Source: Symbiodinium natans
Taxonomy: Eukaryota > Sar > Dinophyceae > Suessiales > Symbiodiniaceae
Direction of reading: 5' to 3'
Assembly: GCA_905221605.1 (NCBI GenBank)
Contig: CAJNDS010002095.1
Span: 442,001 to 506,000, forward strand
DNA: 64,000 nucleotides
The translations under genes were made by a program, and so were the position numbers. This document shows, one piece after another, positions 39,240 through 50,205 of the stretch. Position 1 is the stretch's first letter. Each line of letters starts with the position of its first letter. The notes beneath the pieces are model-generated. The model did no database searches and was not told where the DNA came from. It saw only the letters and a program-made list of their open reading frames with translations.

Positions 39240-40920
39240 TAGGGTTTAGGGCTTAGGGCTTTAGGGTTTAGGCTTTAGGCTTTAGGGGAGGGGTGGAGGA
39301 GCTTCGAGAATTTAGGGACATAGGTCATTGAGAGAGTTCATTGGCCTGGTCCAGACCGGGTGGAGTGTACTTGGGCAATAAAGGGGCTTTCTTTCTTTGA
39401 AAGGACATTTTGTGCAATCAAAAGGCTGTTCGGCCCCTGTAATGTTGGATCTGCTTTCGTGGGGGCTTTCTCTTCGAAGTTAATTTCGCAGGACTGTTTG
39501 GAGGGGTGCTCGGCGGGGCTGCAATTAAGTCAAATAGTTCGGGTGTCGTAAGAAAATTTTGTGTGGCGCGCCTTCAAAATCAATTGCCGGGCCTTCGTCA
39601 AAAAAAACTACCGTCGCTGCAGAATGCGTGTATGATCATGATTGATAATTTGTGGCGAATCGCGAAGAGCATACGATCATGAAGATACATGTGTGAAGAG
39701 CAACGTCACCTACGCAACAAAGAGAGCAGGAGGTTCCAGGGCGGCGACAAAAGTATCAATGGCGAAGGATAACCGAAACAACACAGCAATAGCAATTGCA
39801 AAATCTGCACAGTCAACACTTTTGACGTGTGACGCCCATGCTACAGCTAGGCAACACCGGCTGGAGGCTTGTAGCACGAATTGAAGGAAGGGCTCAACAG
39901 AGTCAGGAGAGTGATGTCTTGACCTAGACCCGGGAGTAACCTAGGAATAAAAAGGGCGTACCATGCTTGGTTTTAAGGGGATTATAAGGGAACCCCAACC
40001 CCAAAAAAAGGCAAAAAGGGCCTACTCCCGGTCCTAGTGAACTGTCTTCCAAAAGCAGTCGATGATCACTGACAGCACATACAAATAAACAACGAAGGAG
40101 GCGTTCACAGGGTAGGGCTTCCCATTTCGGATATTCACCCTTATACTGTCCTGAATAGGGACTATTGTAATCCCTATAAGGACTGTTAGAATGAGGGGGA
40201 ACATCCCAAAAGGAGCATTCACAGGGCAGCGTCATGTTGCAATCATGATTCCCATGCAACCAAGTCTGACAAGCAGATGAGGGGTAAATGGGTCGAGTAG
40301 ACGGCAAAACACCGCTGAAAGTCTGGCAGACCATCATTGACGAATGGTGCCCACGAAATCTAGCACCCAAGATCGACTTGACAATCCTTAGCGGTGGATA
40401 TACTCTAATTAGCGGACAGCCAGCGGCAAAATTTTAGAGCAGGCAGCATAAAGGTACGCCAGTCACACAAAAAAACAGTCTCCAGCAAACCTTGGAGACT
40501 CTATTCATGTGCATGACTGTGAGTCCAGTTCTAGATTTGCGCTGTTTGGAAACATTTGCAGGTTTCTGAACGAGGTGGAAGCAAAGGATCACATGATGGC
40601 AGCGAAACTCACGATGTACTGCACGCATGGACGGCTATGTTGAACATAGGCAAGCTGGCTAGCTTATCATTCAGTTTGGAAACAGCAAAAGCTAAGGCAG
40701 AAAAGAGCACACGCCTCAAATGTCCCAACGTGGATATATTGATGGGCTGGCACGCTGATCAAGCTGACCTATGATTTGTGAGGTGGAGGTATCCGGGTTG
40801 TCGGCCGTTTTGTGCTTTGGTGAGGCCGCGGCGTGGCTTTGCGAGGTTGCTTTCCTGTGATTCTGCGACTTGGTGATTCGACTGCTGGCTGGACAAAAAA
40901 AACTTTGCCTAGCAGGGTTT
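39240..40920. other. Telomere-poor island
   Basis: Apart from a short TTTAGGG block (39236-39290) this 1.7 kb has almost no telomere-like units. It holds a family-C copy (39924-40037) and a family-G fragment (40140-40208). Open frames at 39360, 39642, 40434 and 40556 (60-80 codons) show no recognisable domain, and I cannot call a gene. Possibly a younger insertion. Confidence 0.5.
39924..40037. mobile_element. Family-C TIR element, copy 3
   Basis: CTAGACCCGGGAGTAACCTA on the left, CCTACTCCCGGTCCTAG on the right; inverted, 114 bp. Best-preserved family-C ends in the window. Confidence 0.75.
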
Positions 40921-40984
40921 TTTGTGAACCCTAAACCCCAAACCATAAACCCTAAACCCTAAACCCTAAACCCTAAACCTCAAC

Positions 40985-41059
40985 ATACGAGAACCCTCCG
41001 GACAGCCAGGAGGGGGCATAGGCCACGCCAAGCTCAGCATCCGTCTGGAGCAACGTCTC
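40985..41059 (-). CDS. Exon-like block
   Basis: A good acceptor (CGTCACCAATCCAG) precedes ETLLQTDAELGVAYAPSWLS then GGFSYVE, ending at GAGGTTTAGGG. Both sides telomere-like. Confidence 0.5.
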
Positions 41060-41097
41060 CTGGATTGGTGACGGCCAGGTGGCACAAGTGATATCCC

Positions 41098-41270
41098 TAA
41101 ACCCTAAACCCTAAACCCTGAACCCTTAACCCTAACCCCTAAACCCTTAACCCTAAACCCTAAACCCTAAAACCCTAAACCCTAAACCCTAAACCCTAAA
41201 CCTTAAACCCTAAACCCCTAAACCCCTAAACCCCTAAACCCTAATTCCCTAAACCCTAAACCACCCTAAA
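41098..41270 (-). repeat. (CCCTAAA)n array with phase slips
   Basis: About 22 units including CCCCTAAA and CCTTAA variants. Confidence 0.9.
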
Positions 41271-41544
41271 GATTAAACATCTGTCACTAGTGACGCGCCT
41301 CCTTACCCCTTCTGGGTGTGCTTAGCTGTCCTGAGATGTTGCAAGGAATTCAGGCTTCATAGCTCCCTTGGTAGCTCAGCAACCGTAGTTTAATAAAGGT
41401 GCCCTTCTTTGGGGTCGGTTGCCTTATAAGGGAACCTTGAGCCAAAAGCCGGGTTCAGGGTACCACCGGGCTACCAAACAAATGTAAAACGAAGGGAGAC
41501 AATCACGGCAATTCTTAGTGGGTGCTACTGGACTGCCAAGGAGT

Positions 41545-41607
41545 CCCTAAACCCTAAACCCTAAACCCTAAACCCTAAACCCTAAACCCTAAACCCTAAA
41601 CCCTAAA
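41545..41607 (-). repeat. (CCCTAAA)n array
   Basis: Nine units, followed by a weak exon-like block (VPTPNRDNLVLESKR, 41608-41655). Confidence 0.9.
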
Positions 41608-41754
41608 CTCTTTTGCTTTCAAGGACCAGGTTGTCTCGGTTGGGTGTCGGAACTTCGGGCTATGGTTTAGCCGAAAAAAACCCTAGACACCTTAAACCCA
41701 AAAGCCCTGAACTCTTAAACCCTAAACCCCCTTAGACCCCTGAAACCCCGAACT

Positions 41755-41953
41755 CCTAAACCCTAAACCCTAAACCCTAAACCCTAAACCCTAAACCCTT
41801 GCCCTAAACCCTAAACCCTAAACCCCTTAAACGCCTTAAACTCTTCCTAAGACAGCTTCGGTCCTCTACTGTGAATCGGTGTGGGGGCCTCGGCGGCAGG
41901 GGTTTAGGGTTTAGGGTTTAGGGTTTAGGGTTTAGGGTTTAGGGTTTAGGGCT
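41755..41953. repeat. Convergent (CCCTAAA)n and (TTTAGGG)n arrays
   Basis: CCCTAAA at 41755-41830 and TTTAGGG at 41898-41953, around a 65-bp spacer. Confidence 0.9.
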
Positions 41954-42169
41954 TCGCGTTTACGGGCCCTTGAGAAATCCACGTTCTCAAGCCCTCAAGC
42001 CTACTTCTCCAAACCCCCAACCCTAAACTCTCCACAGGAAGAAGCCCTAAACCCTAAACCCTAACAAGAAAGGATTCATGATGCAAGTTTCGGAGGCTAG
42101 TGCTTTCGGCTTCCAGGTTTGGCGTTTACGGCCGCTATGAGCTTAGGGCGGCCGGTGGAGGGTAGGTGA

Positions 42170-42427
42170 AACCCTAAACCCTAAACCCTAAACCCTAAAC
42201 CCTAAACCCTCAACCCAATAAACCCTAAACCCTAAACCCTAAACCCTAAACTTAGGGTTTGGGGTTTAGGGTAGTCCTGGGTTCGTCAGGGTTTGAGGGG
42301 TCCGGGCTTCGGAGGGTTTAGGGTTGAGATCTTGGTGTTGGCCTAAACCCTAAACCCTAAACCCTAAACCCTAAACCCTAAACCCTAAACCCTAAACCCT
42401 AAACCCTAAACCCTAAACCCTAAACCC
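42170..42427 (-). repeat. (CCCTAAA)n arrays
   Basis: Two blocks (42170-42250 and 42343-42427) separated by a TTTAGGG-containing spacer. Confidence 0.95.
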
Positions 42428-42428
42428 C

Positions 42429-42530
42429 TGGGCCTCCAAGGATTCGGTGCTTTTTTCGGGCCATCTGGTCAGTTGGCCGTGGTAGTTGACGGAGAGGTTT
42501 ATGTTAAGGCCTGGGTTGTATCCTGTGGCG
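42429..42530 (-). CDS. Exon-like block
   Basis: The minus strand is open for over 30 codons: DRFATGYNPGLNINLSVNYH then GQLTRWPEKSTESLEAQ, running into CAGGG-GTTTAGGG. Clear coding character; family unknown. Confidence 0.5.
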
Positions 42531-42539
42531 AAACGGTCG

Positions 42540-43450
42540 GGGGTTTAGGTGTTTAGGGTTGAGGGATGTTGAGGGTGTAGACGCCTATGTTGATTTGAAA
42601 ATAGGCTTTCTCGGGTAGGTTGAGAGTATGACTCTTGGATTCCAAGGGGGTGTCACATGGGTAATGAGTTAGGCTTCTCAACCCTAAACCCTAAACCCTA
42701 AACCCTAAACCCTAAACCCTTAGAGTTAGGCTCCTGTAAAAGGCGGTCTTGGATTGGAGGAAGTCCCTTCCACGACCCTCCCCCTCCTATAAAATCAAAC
42801 CCGAAGTTCAGGAAGGGTTTAGGGTTTAGGGTTTTAGGGTTTAGGATTTTTGGGTTTAGGGTTTTAGGGTTTAGGGTTTCGGCTTTGGGGTTTATTGTTT
42901 AGGGTTTAGTTTAGAGTTTAGGGTTTAGGGTTGAGGGTTTAGGGTTCAGGAATGTTAGCATGAGGGGAGCACATCCCAAGGTATAAGTTTTGAGGATTAG
43001 GAACCCAAAGCGGTTTAGGTTTAGGGTTTTAGGGTTTAGGGCTTAGGGTTTGTGATAAGTCATAAGTACCCTTAGAGAAGCCCTGATTTGGGTTGTCCCT
43101 TTTCGTCACCCAAAGCCTGAACCCTACCTGGACCCCCAAACTATGTTTTTTCACAAAGACAGTCCTAAACCCAGGACCACTATTTTACATTACTTGGGGG
43201 TTTTGGTTACCCTACACCATCCTACACCCTATTAACCCTGTTACTGTAAGCCGTTAAATCCTAAACCCCTATCCCTACCACGGACTCTTCGTATAAGGGG
43301 GAACATACCAACCCTAAACCCTAAACCTTAAACCCTAAACCCGATAAACCCTATAAACCCTGAACCCTATAAGCCCTCATGATCACTGTGTGGGGTTTGA
43401 GAGAAGGTGGAGGGGGTGGAGTTGAGGATTTGGTTGAGTCTGCCAGGCCC
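42540..43450. other. Degenerate repeats and a family-G fragment
   Basis: TTTAGGG variants at 42815-42950, CCCTAAA variants at 43310-43375, a family-G fragment at 43240-43310 (ends GGGGGAACATACC). No gene seen. Confidence 0.5.
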
Positions 43451-43459
43451 TTGAACCTT

Positions 43460-43530
43460 ACACCCTAAACCCTAAACCCTAAACCCTAAACCCTAAACCC
43501 TAAACCCTAAACCCTAAACCCTAAACCTCA
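43460..43530 (-). repeat. (CCCTAAA)n array
   Basis: Ten perfect units. Confidence 0.95.
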
Positions 43531-43554
43531 GCGGGGTTGCGGGGTCTCGGGCAA

Positions 43555-43576
43555 CGCGCGCGCGCGCGCGCGCGCG
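43555..43576. repeat. (CG)n tract
   Basis: Alternating GC of about 22 bp, a Z-DNA-prone sequence. Confidence 0.95.
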
Positions 43577-43743
43577 GCTTAGCCTTGAAGGGTTTAGGGT
43601 TTCGGCCTTTTTAACCGCGAGGCCGAGCATCTATCTGTCCAGCTGCAGCCTCAAAAGACATGACCCTAAACCCTAAACCCTAGACCCTAAACCCCAACCC
43701 TAGACCCTAAACCCGAAACCCTAAACCCTAAAGGCCCTAAACC

Positions 43744-44361
43744 CTAACGCCCAACCCGAAGCCCCTGAAGAACAGCAACGGCCTCATCAATCCTGCTCTG
43801 TAGTTCGAGGTCGGACGCAAGCAGGCTTAGCAGTTCGTGGTTGTCTAACTCGAGCAGCATTCCAGTAATTTTGCCGGCCACGGTCGGCTGAGCCTGGAAG
43901 ACTTTAGGGAACAATCGTTCGCCAATCAATTGCTTCTGCCGAGGGGGGCTTGCTGAATCCAGCTCGTTTGCTAACATTGCGATGGGGTCCAGGAAAACAA
44001 GCGCAAGTGGGCCACTCGTCGGTGAGACGTATCTTCCAATGGCCTGATCTCCTGGCAAGACCTGCCCCTCACTTGCTAAGGAGTAGTCGTTATTCTGAAT
44101 GTCCAGTTCTGAAGTCAACATGGCCTTCGTTTCTGCGACCGTCGTCCAGGGAGACACTGAGACGGAGCATTCACGTCCACTGAGCAAGCAAGCGCGAACA
44201 CGCAGCTGTCCCTGCATCGCACAATCGTATACCTTTGTCAGATCTGACGTCGCCATGGACTTTCCCGCAGCCCGCAAAGCCGTGTCGACGTCTTCTAGAA
44301 CTTGTCGCCCCAGACCCGCAGAGGCCAGATGCTGCAGCAGCATTGAATTGAGGTCTGCCAT
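43744..44361 (-). CDS. Ubiquitin-like + MLLE (PABC) domain protein
   Basis: 205 aa from the first ATG at 44361 (the in-frame TTG at 44367 is not needed). Residues 1-50: short helical N terminus. Residues 52-123: ubiquitin-like fold pattern (LRVRACLLSGRECSVSV, then TVAETKAMLTSELDI, then EGQVLPGDQAIG). Residues 138-199: a convincing MLLE domain with GERLFPKV, AGKITGMLLELDN and DEAVAVLQ, nearly as in the C terminus of cytoplasmic poly(A)-binding protein, where it binds PAM2 peptides. There are no RRM domains. It probably recruits PAM2 proteins of mRNA decay or translation (inference). The TAG stop lies in a telomere-like GGCGTTAGGGTTTAGGG, and a pyrimidine tract (TTTTCTCTCTTTTTCTTGG) precedes the ATG, as before a splice or spliced-leader acceptor, so a longer multi-exon protein is possible. 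Confidence 0.85.
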   Translation of the reverse strand: MADLNSMLLQHLASAGLGRQVLEDVDTALRAAGKSMATSDLTKVYDCAMQGQLRVRACLLSGRECSVSVSPWTTVAETKAMLTSELDIQNNDYSLASEGQVLPGDQAIGRYVSPTSGPLALVFLDPIAMLANELDSASPPRQKQLIGERLFPKVFQAQPTVAGKITGMLLELDNHELLSLLASDLELQSRIDEAVAVLQGLRVGR

Positions 44362-44379
44362 TGCCAAGAAAAAGAGAGA

Positions 44380-44425
44380 AAACCCTAAACCCTAAACCCT
44401 AAACCCTAAACCCTAAACCCTAAAA
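44380..44425 (-). repeat. (CCCTAAA)n array upstream of the MLLE gene
   Basis: Six or seven units ending about 20 bp before the start codon. Confidence 0.9.
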
Positions 44426-44434
44426 GAGGGCTTT

Positions 44435-44541
44435 CCCCCGTCTCTACACGTGAAGCTCCACACGGAGGGCTCCGAGCCGAAAGTCGGTCACCTAGAGTCG
44501 GCTAACAAAAAGCTGCTCTTTGTTCCCCACCAAACTCTTGG
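44435..44541 (+). CDS. Plus-strand exon-like block
   Basis: Open on plus: HVKLHTEGSEPKVGHLESAN then KKLLFVPHQTLG, ending at GGG-GTTTAGGG. Minus frames are closed. CCCTAAA upstream and TTTAGGG downstream in plus sense, so the polarity rule holds on this strand too. Confidence 0.35.
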
Positions 44542-44641
44542 GGTTTAGGGTTTAGGGTTTGGGGTTTAGGGTTTAGGGTTTAGGCTTTAGGGTTTAGGGT
44601 TTAGGGTTTAGGGTTTAGGGGTAGTTTCATGGTCCCTTAGC

Positions 44642-45660
44642 TCGAACGCCATACTCCGCACTAGTTCTAAGAAGGGGACCGGGAACTGCCGTCTATCGCC
44701 TACATAAAATTCGAAGGGGCTATGTAGGGCACCTACTGCCCGAAGTCCCTACTAAGAACCAGAACGCTTGTCTCGGATACCTTCAATCTGGGACACACAC
44801 TTTGCACTCTTGAGCATCCTATAGATTAAGTCACTTTAGGCTCTATAGGGCTTAGGCCATATAGGGTTTTTAACTAGAAACAAGTTTGTTAACTTAAAAT
44901 CATCAGGAGGCACATAAAACACAATGCTGTGTGTAATTCATTTGGAGCTTAGGGTTTCGGGCCTAGGTTTTAGGCTTGGCGTGTAGGGTGCTCCTTCAAA
45001 CCGAAGCACAAAAAAGCGAGTCGCGTGGATCCCAGGGACAAATCGCACACCCTAAGCCCTAAACCCTAAACCCTAAACCCTGAACCCTAAACCCTAAACC
45101 CTAAACCCAGCAAGACGAGCAGCTGTGGCTCTGCAGATTCCCACGTGAACTTGGCCCATGTCCTCTTTCAGAAGCCCTAAGCCATGGACCCTAAGCCTAA
45201 ACCCTTTAGGGTTTAGGGTTTAGGGTTTAGGGTTTAGGGTTTAGGGTTTAGGGCTTAGGGCTATGGCCGCATAAGCCATAAAGCCATCAACCTGAAACCC
45301 ACGCACCCTAAACCTTACAAGCCCTAAACCCTAACCTGCACCATTGTTGGGGTACTACTACAACAAGTCATTCTTTGCTCCTTGCTGGGTTCAAGTGCTC
45401 ATATACATGTAAAATGATCTTCAACGATGACCCAGCAACTGTTGACCGAACCCTAAACCCTAACCCTAAACCCTAAACCCTAAACCCTAAACCCTAAACC
45501 CAAACCCCAAACCCAAACCCTAAACCCCAAACCCCAAACCCTAAGCGTGCTTCCAGGACACTTGGATCAAGAGACTTCACCTGGGACACCCTTGGGTTGT
45601 ACCCTGGGACTCGACTTTGTAGTTCAAAGCCCCCCCCCCCCCCCCCCCCCCCCCTGCAAG
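44642..45660. other. Anonymous DNA with short arrays
   Basis: Arrays of CCCTAAA at 45055-45112 and 45445-45545, and TTTAGGG at 45200-45253. The block 45113-45180 is open on minus (AKFTWESAEPQLLVLL, ending CTGG-GTTTAGG) but also on plus. Poly-C at 45630-45654. Confidence 0.5.
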
Positions 45661-45710
45661 GGTTTAGGGTTTAGGGTTTAGGGTTTAGGGTTTAGGGTTT
45701 AGGGTGTAGG
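45658..45710 (+). repeat. TTTAGGG array
   Basis: Seven units after the poly-C tract. Confidence 0.9.
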
Positions 45711-46353
45711 GTTGCTAGTGACGAAACCCCTTGAGGTAACAAATAACCTTCTTGCGGAGCTTCTTGACCCTTTACTCCCTGAAAGTGTTTGGGGTCTATA
45801 GGGTTTAGGGCTTAGAACTTAGGGTTTAGAGTTTAGGGTTTAGGGGAACAGAAAGGCAATATTTGAAGTCCTTCGAGGGTATTTTGGCGTTAGGGTTTCC
45901 TTTTCTTGAAAACCAGAACAGGAATAGTAGGGCCATATAGGGCTTCATAGCCTGTAGGATGCTTTAGAGCTTTCGCCTTCTACCAGCAACATCTGGGTGA
46001 GGGGCTATAGGGCTGATGGCGCGACGACGAAACCCCAAAGCCTTGAACCCCACGCCTGTCCTCCTCCCATCGCCGTAGCTGTGGCCGTGGTGGCAGGAGG
46101 TGATCGGCGATGGGTGATTTTGAGTTTAGGTCTGAGGGCTGTTTAAGGTGTTCTGCATTTGCCCCGGAATTCCGACATCTGGGTCGGGGGGTTGTGGAAT
46201 TGCCTACTTGCTTGTTTCGCTGCCTTGTTTGTCAAGTACGGCCGAGCAATGCGAAAAGAAATTCTACAATGAAACTCCCGCCCAAAAAAAACTGCGTTGT
46301 CATTCGCATTGGTTTAAACAGGGTCGGGTGAGGGTTTCAGGCTTTAAGGGCTT

Positions 46354-46480
46354 TCTTGGAGGTTCATGGGTACTTATAACCACAATTATACGTCTACTTA
46401 TAGCCTACTTGGAGGACTTAGGAGACTTCGAGGGGCTTATAAGTACAGCTTGGGGTTTTAAGTACCCTGAGCCTCCTCGG
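46354..46480. mobile_element. Family-B TIR element, copy 4
   Basis: Left TTCTTGGAGGTTCATGGGTA, right TAAGTACCCTGAGCCTCCTC; inverted. Interior ACTTATAGCCTACTTGG. Confidence 0.65.
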
Positions 46481-46484
46481 TCAG

Positions 46485-46650
46485 GTTGTCCCGCAGCAGG
46501 TGGTGGTGGGGCTTCGGACGCTTGAAAGGCTGGAAATGCTGATTTCGGCCCTATCTGGGTGAGATAGGGCTGGAAACCCGAACTGGATAGGTCCAACCAA
46601 CACGAAACCGGCCACTCCACGTCGTAGTCCACGATATTGTACTCAAAATC
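46485..46650 (-). CDS. Unidentified coding block
   Basis: The minus strand is open: EYNIVDYDVEWPVSCWLDLS, then SSGFQPYLTQIGPKSAFPAF and a Pro-rich EAPPPPAAGQPD. The reading continues into the adjacent family-B element, so an exon end lies near 46485. No family recognised. Confidence 0.45.
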
Positions 46651-46659
46651 TCACACTTT

Positions 46660-47640
46660 GTGTTTTTCTTGAAGGGGCTCCGATTTTGGGCATTGAGGGG
46701 AGCCCTCGAGCTGAATTAGAAATCTCTTCCAGACCCTTGCCAGTCTTCCAACTTTCTTATTTCGACTAGCCGGTTAAGAAAATATCTGAGACTCTAAACA
46801 GTTCTCGCGGTTTTCTTAACATAAAGTTCGACCGTAGCCTGTGGTTCAGATTTTTGCCCAGCCAGCAGTCAGTCTTCGAATCTTGGGTTCGAACACGCGT
46901 CTGAATCTGAGAGTTAGTTTTTGAACGCCTGATGGACATTAGGTTCAACGCGGCACCCTAAACCCTCCCTCAACCCTAAATCCTAAACTCTAAACCCTAA
47001 GTCCTATAAACCCAAAACCCTAAACCCTAAACCATGAACTCTTAGGGTTGTGCCCTTCGGTTTTGAGGGGTGAACCTTTTTCAAGATAGTATAAAGGCCA
47101 TATGAAGCAGGGTTTATGTTCCTTGTATCCCCAAAAGGACGCTCAATACATACACTCGCCCATATTGAAAAGGAACCTTATATGCACTCACCAAGAACGG
47201 CAATATAAGCCCTAAACCCTACACCCTGAACCTTAAACCCTAAAACCCTAAACCCTAAACCTTAAACCCTAAACCCTAAACCCTAAACCCTGATTCATAA
47301 CAGGGGTGTGTTAAGGGAAGCCTCCATAGGAGTGAAACCTCAGGGGTACGAGTCTTAATCCCATGAACCCTGAAGTGATCGGCTCGGTTGAAAGTCGGGC
47401 CTCATCTAACATCCTCAGATGAGATACACCCTGAACCCTAGACCCTAGACCATAGACCCTAGACCCTAAACCCTAAACCCTATCGGGGTTGCGCTTAACC
47501 CGAAAACTCGACAGTCAAACGAAAAATCGTCCCTTCCAGGGGTTCCTTGGAGCAGATCTGGTGGTATGGCTTGGGACCTAGCTCAATTTGGGTTTAGGGC
47601 CTTAGGGTTTAGGGTTTAGGGTTTGGGGTTTGGGGTTTGG
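46660..47640. other. Anonymous DNA, decayed family-D element, short arrays
   Basis: GGGTTGTGCCCTTCGGTTTT at 47043 and AAACCTCAGGGGTACGAGTC at 47335 look like the two ends of a family-D element split by CCCTAAA arrays (47210-47290). Confidence 0.45.
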
Positions 47641-47662
47641 AGTTTGGGGTTTCGGGTATAGG

Positions 47663-47737
47663 GGTCAAGAATGACCAACAAATTCCGGGGTGCAGCTATT
47701 GCAACAGTAAAAGGCGGCATCTTCCCTCACCTCGGGT
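47663..47737 (-). CDS. Exon-like block, Cys-rich
   Basis: A repeat-derived acceptor (CCCTAAACCCGAG) precedes VREDAAFYCCNSCTPEFVGH. CCxxC and aromatic residues. Family unknown. Confidence 0.45.
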
Positions 47738-47764
47738 TTAGGGTTTAGGGCGAGACCCGAAACC

Positions 47765-47877
47765 CCACAGCCTCAAAAGTCAGACGCGGCAGCAAGGCAG
47801 CCGAGAGGCTAGTAACGAGGAGCTTATTCTCGTGCTTTGCACCGTCCAGGTGTTTGCAGGTTCCATCCTTCATGTCT
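47765..47877 (-). CDS. Exon-like block
   Basis: Open on minus: DMKDGTCKHLDGAKHENKLL then VTSLSAALLPRL. TTTAGGG array immediately right (47878-47915). Confidence 0.5.
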
Positions 47878-48354
47878 AGGGTTTAGGGTTTAGGGTTTAG
47901 GGTTTAGGGTTTAGGGTTGCAGCCCGAAACCCTAGATCCTAACACTCACAAAGATCCCAATCCCCAAGCCCTGCATCCTTGAACCCTGAACCCTACCTGG
48001 AGCCCTGAACATCCTCATGTGGGAGGGTGGGGTCGGGGAGTTGGGTTTATGGTTTAGGGCTTAGGGTTGAGGGTTTAGGGCTTAGGGTGTATGGGGCTTA
48101 GGGGTTCAGATTGCTAAAGACGATGGTCCTGACAAAGAAAGGGCGGAGGTGTTTACCCTAAACCCTAAACTCTATGACCCTAAACCCTAAACCCCAAACC
48201 CTAAAAAACAAATGTCCAGTAACCGTCTGAGAAGGCATCTTGTTTGTAACCAGCTGCGGTTTGCTGTGTACAAAGGTGCATCAAACCATAAACCCCAAAA
48301 CCTGAAGCCTCAAAAAGCCTTTTCCGGGCCATCCCCCCCCAAAAGAAAAAAACA

Positions 48355-48495
48355 CAAAAACACCCCAAAAAGGAAAACCCCAAACCCTAAACCCCAAACC
48401 CTAAACCCCAAACCCTGAACCCCAAACCCCAAACCCTAAACCCCAAACCCTAAACCCTAAACCCCAAACCCTGAACCCTAAACCCTACACCCTAA
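48355..48495 (-). repeat. CCCTAAA / CCCCAAA array
   Basis: About 18 units, many CCCCAAA. Confidence 0.9.
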
Positions 48496-48501
48496 ACCCA
48501 C

Positions 48502-48570
48502 CTTCATCTTCTGGAACATGGTGCGCTCATACAGCAAGAACTCGACCATGTTATCCTCACTGGCTCGGAA
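48502..48570 (-). CDS. Exon-like block with complete splice sites
   Basis: Exactly 23 codons: FRASEDNMVEFLLYERTMFQ then KMK. Acceptor CCCTAAACAAG, donor AAG-GTGGGTTTAGGG. Both sites are telomere-derived and the exon is a multiple of three. Confidence 0.55.
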
Positions 48571-48782
48571 CTTGTTTAGGGTTTAGGGTTTAGGGTTTAG
48601 GGTTCAGGGGCCCCTCCGGCCAGCACCCCTTAAGGAGTAACAACACAACCCTCAAGATGATTGGGACTCTGCTGGAGATTTCTTAGTTAAGCTCGTCCTG
48701 GGTGAGGAAATCATAGGGCTCTTGAGGGTGGTCGTTTAGGGTTTAGGGTTTAGGGTTTGAGGTTTAGGCTTTAGGGCTCAGG

Positions 48783-49082
48783 ATGGTTTATTTCTTACGG
48801 ACTCATAACCCCCTGTTGTGTTCTGGGATTCTCGAGGACGGGAAGGTGAGGAGGAGCTTGGGGAACCTTCAGTTGAACCTTCTCGGGAAACTTGAAGGTT
48901 CCCTTTTGGGGAACCGAAGAGTTTGTTTTTTTCTGGACAACTTAGGGAGCCTTGAGCCCTCTACGCCTCTAAGCCCTAAAGCCCGGGACGCGGTCTTTCT
49001 CTGCATGCTGGGGGCGGTGAGGGGGGTGAATGCGTTGTATAGTATAAGCAACATGTTTAAGCACTTAGTTCAAGTTCCGTGA
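48783..49082 (+). other. Family-E-like block with a 99-codon frame
   Basis: GGGGAACCTTCAGTTGAACC and AAGGTTCCCTTTTGGGGAACC (48860-48920) form inverted repeats. The overlapping plus ORF has no coding signature. Confidence 0.3.
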
Positions 49083-49319
49083 ACTATAGTCAACGTCGTG
49101 GGTAGGACCCACAGAAAGGAGCGACTATAACCTTCATGAGTAGGTCGTGGGGTTGCCGAGTAATCTATAAGAATCCAAAGGATGTCCTTTCATGAACTTA
49201 CAAAAGGCCGCGCGGCCCAAAACCATTTCAAAAAAAGTACCCCTAAACCCCAAACCCCAAACCCTAACCCTAAACCCAAAACCCAAAACCCCAAAAAGGC
49301 CCTTAAAAACGCGTGCGCG

Positions 49320-49418
49320 CCCCTCTCAGGGGGCCCCGGCGTGGCCAAGCATGGCTGCCAGGTGCAGCGCGGTGTTCTTGTCGTTGTTTTCGGCCTCGGC
49401 CGTGGCCGGGCGGCATGA
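49320..49418 (-). CDS. Ankyrin-repeat exon
   Basis: Acceptor CCTCGCTGAAG, then SCRPATAEAENNDKNTALHL, AAMLGHAGAP. N-D-K-N-T-A-L-H-L-A-A-x-x-G-H is a textbook ankyrin core. TTTAGGG and a GGGTTTG-variant array follow on plus (49440-49535). Confidence 0.65.
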
Positions 49419-50127
49419 CTTCAGCGAGGGTTTAGTGTTTAGGGTTTAGGTTTAGGGTTTAGGGTTTGGGGTTTGGGGTTTGGGGTTTGGGGTTTGGGGT
49501 TTGGGGTTTGGGATTTAGGGTTTAGGGTTCAGGGTTAAGGGGTTAGGGTGGGGTTTCAAGGTCGAAAGGCCTTTGTGGAACCTAGATCACAGGCCCGCTG
49601 TCTGGCGGAGCACTCTTACAGCCTCTTTCCGATGCTGCAGATGCCGGGATATAGGACCCCCCCCCTCTTGATGTCGGCAATCATGGACCCTAAACCCTAA
49701 ACCCTCAACCCTAAACCCTAAACCCTAAACCCTTTAAAACATCAGCCCCTGTTGACATTCTAGACCTACTCTCGCAAGAGATTTTAGGGTTGAGGGTCGG
49801 TGTTCTGTGCGAGCCGTTGTTCAAAAGGAGTGTTCCTCTCTGTGTGTCGTATTCGTCTTTGGTGTTTTTGCAGAGGGCTTAAAGAATCCCACCTACAAGA
49901 GTACCGTAGTTGTAATTCAAACCTGTCCCTCCCCCGCCAGTGTACACCCTAGAAGTGAGCACTGTCCATAGGGATGCTGATGCAGAGGCGTGTGCACCTA
50001 ACAAATCCTAAACCCCAACTCCTAAACCCCAAGCCCTAAAGCCTGAAGTGTCTAAACCTTGAACCCTCAACCCTAAACCCTAAATCCTCCACCCTAAACC
50101 CTAAACCTCAAGACGAGGAGCATGCAC

Positions 50128-50205
50128 CTTTGCCTTTTTCTGAAGAAGCATCTTGACCGACTTGATCTGGTTGAACCAGACCTTACGTCGTGTGGCCGGA
50201 GGCAT
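50128..50205 (-). CDS. Exon-like block, ankyrin-helix-like
   Basis: Exactly 26 codons: MPPATRRKVWFNQIKSVKML then LQKKAK. AG at 50207-50206, donor AAG-GTGCATG. 'VKMLLQKKAK' fits the second helix of an ankyrin repeat. Confidence 0.5.

Noticed and set aside
44361-44367. TTG start for the MLLE gene
   Set aside because: A nuclear ATG lies two codons downstream in frame and is preferred.
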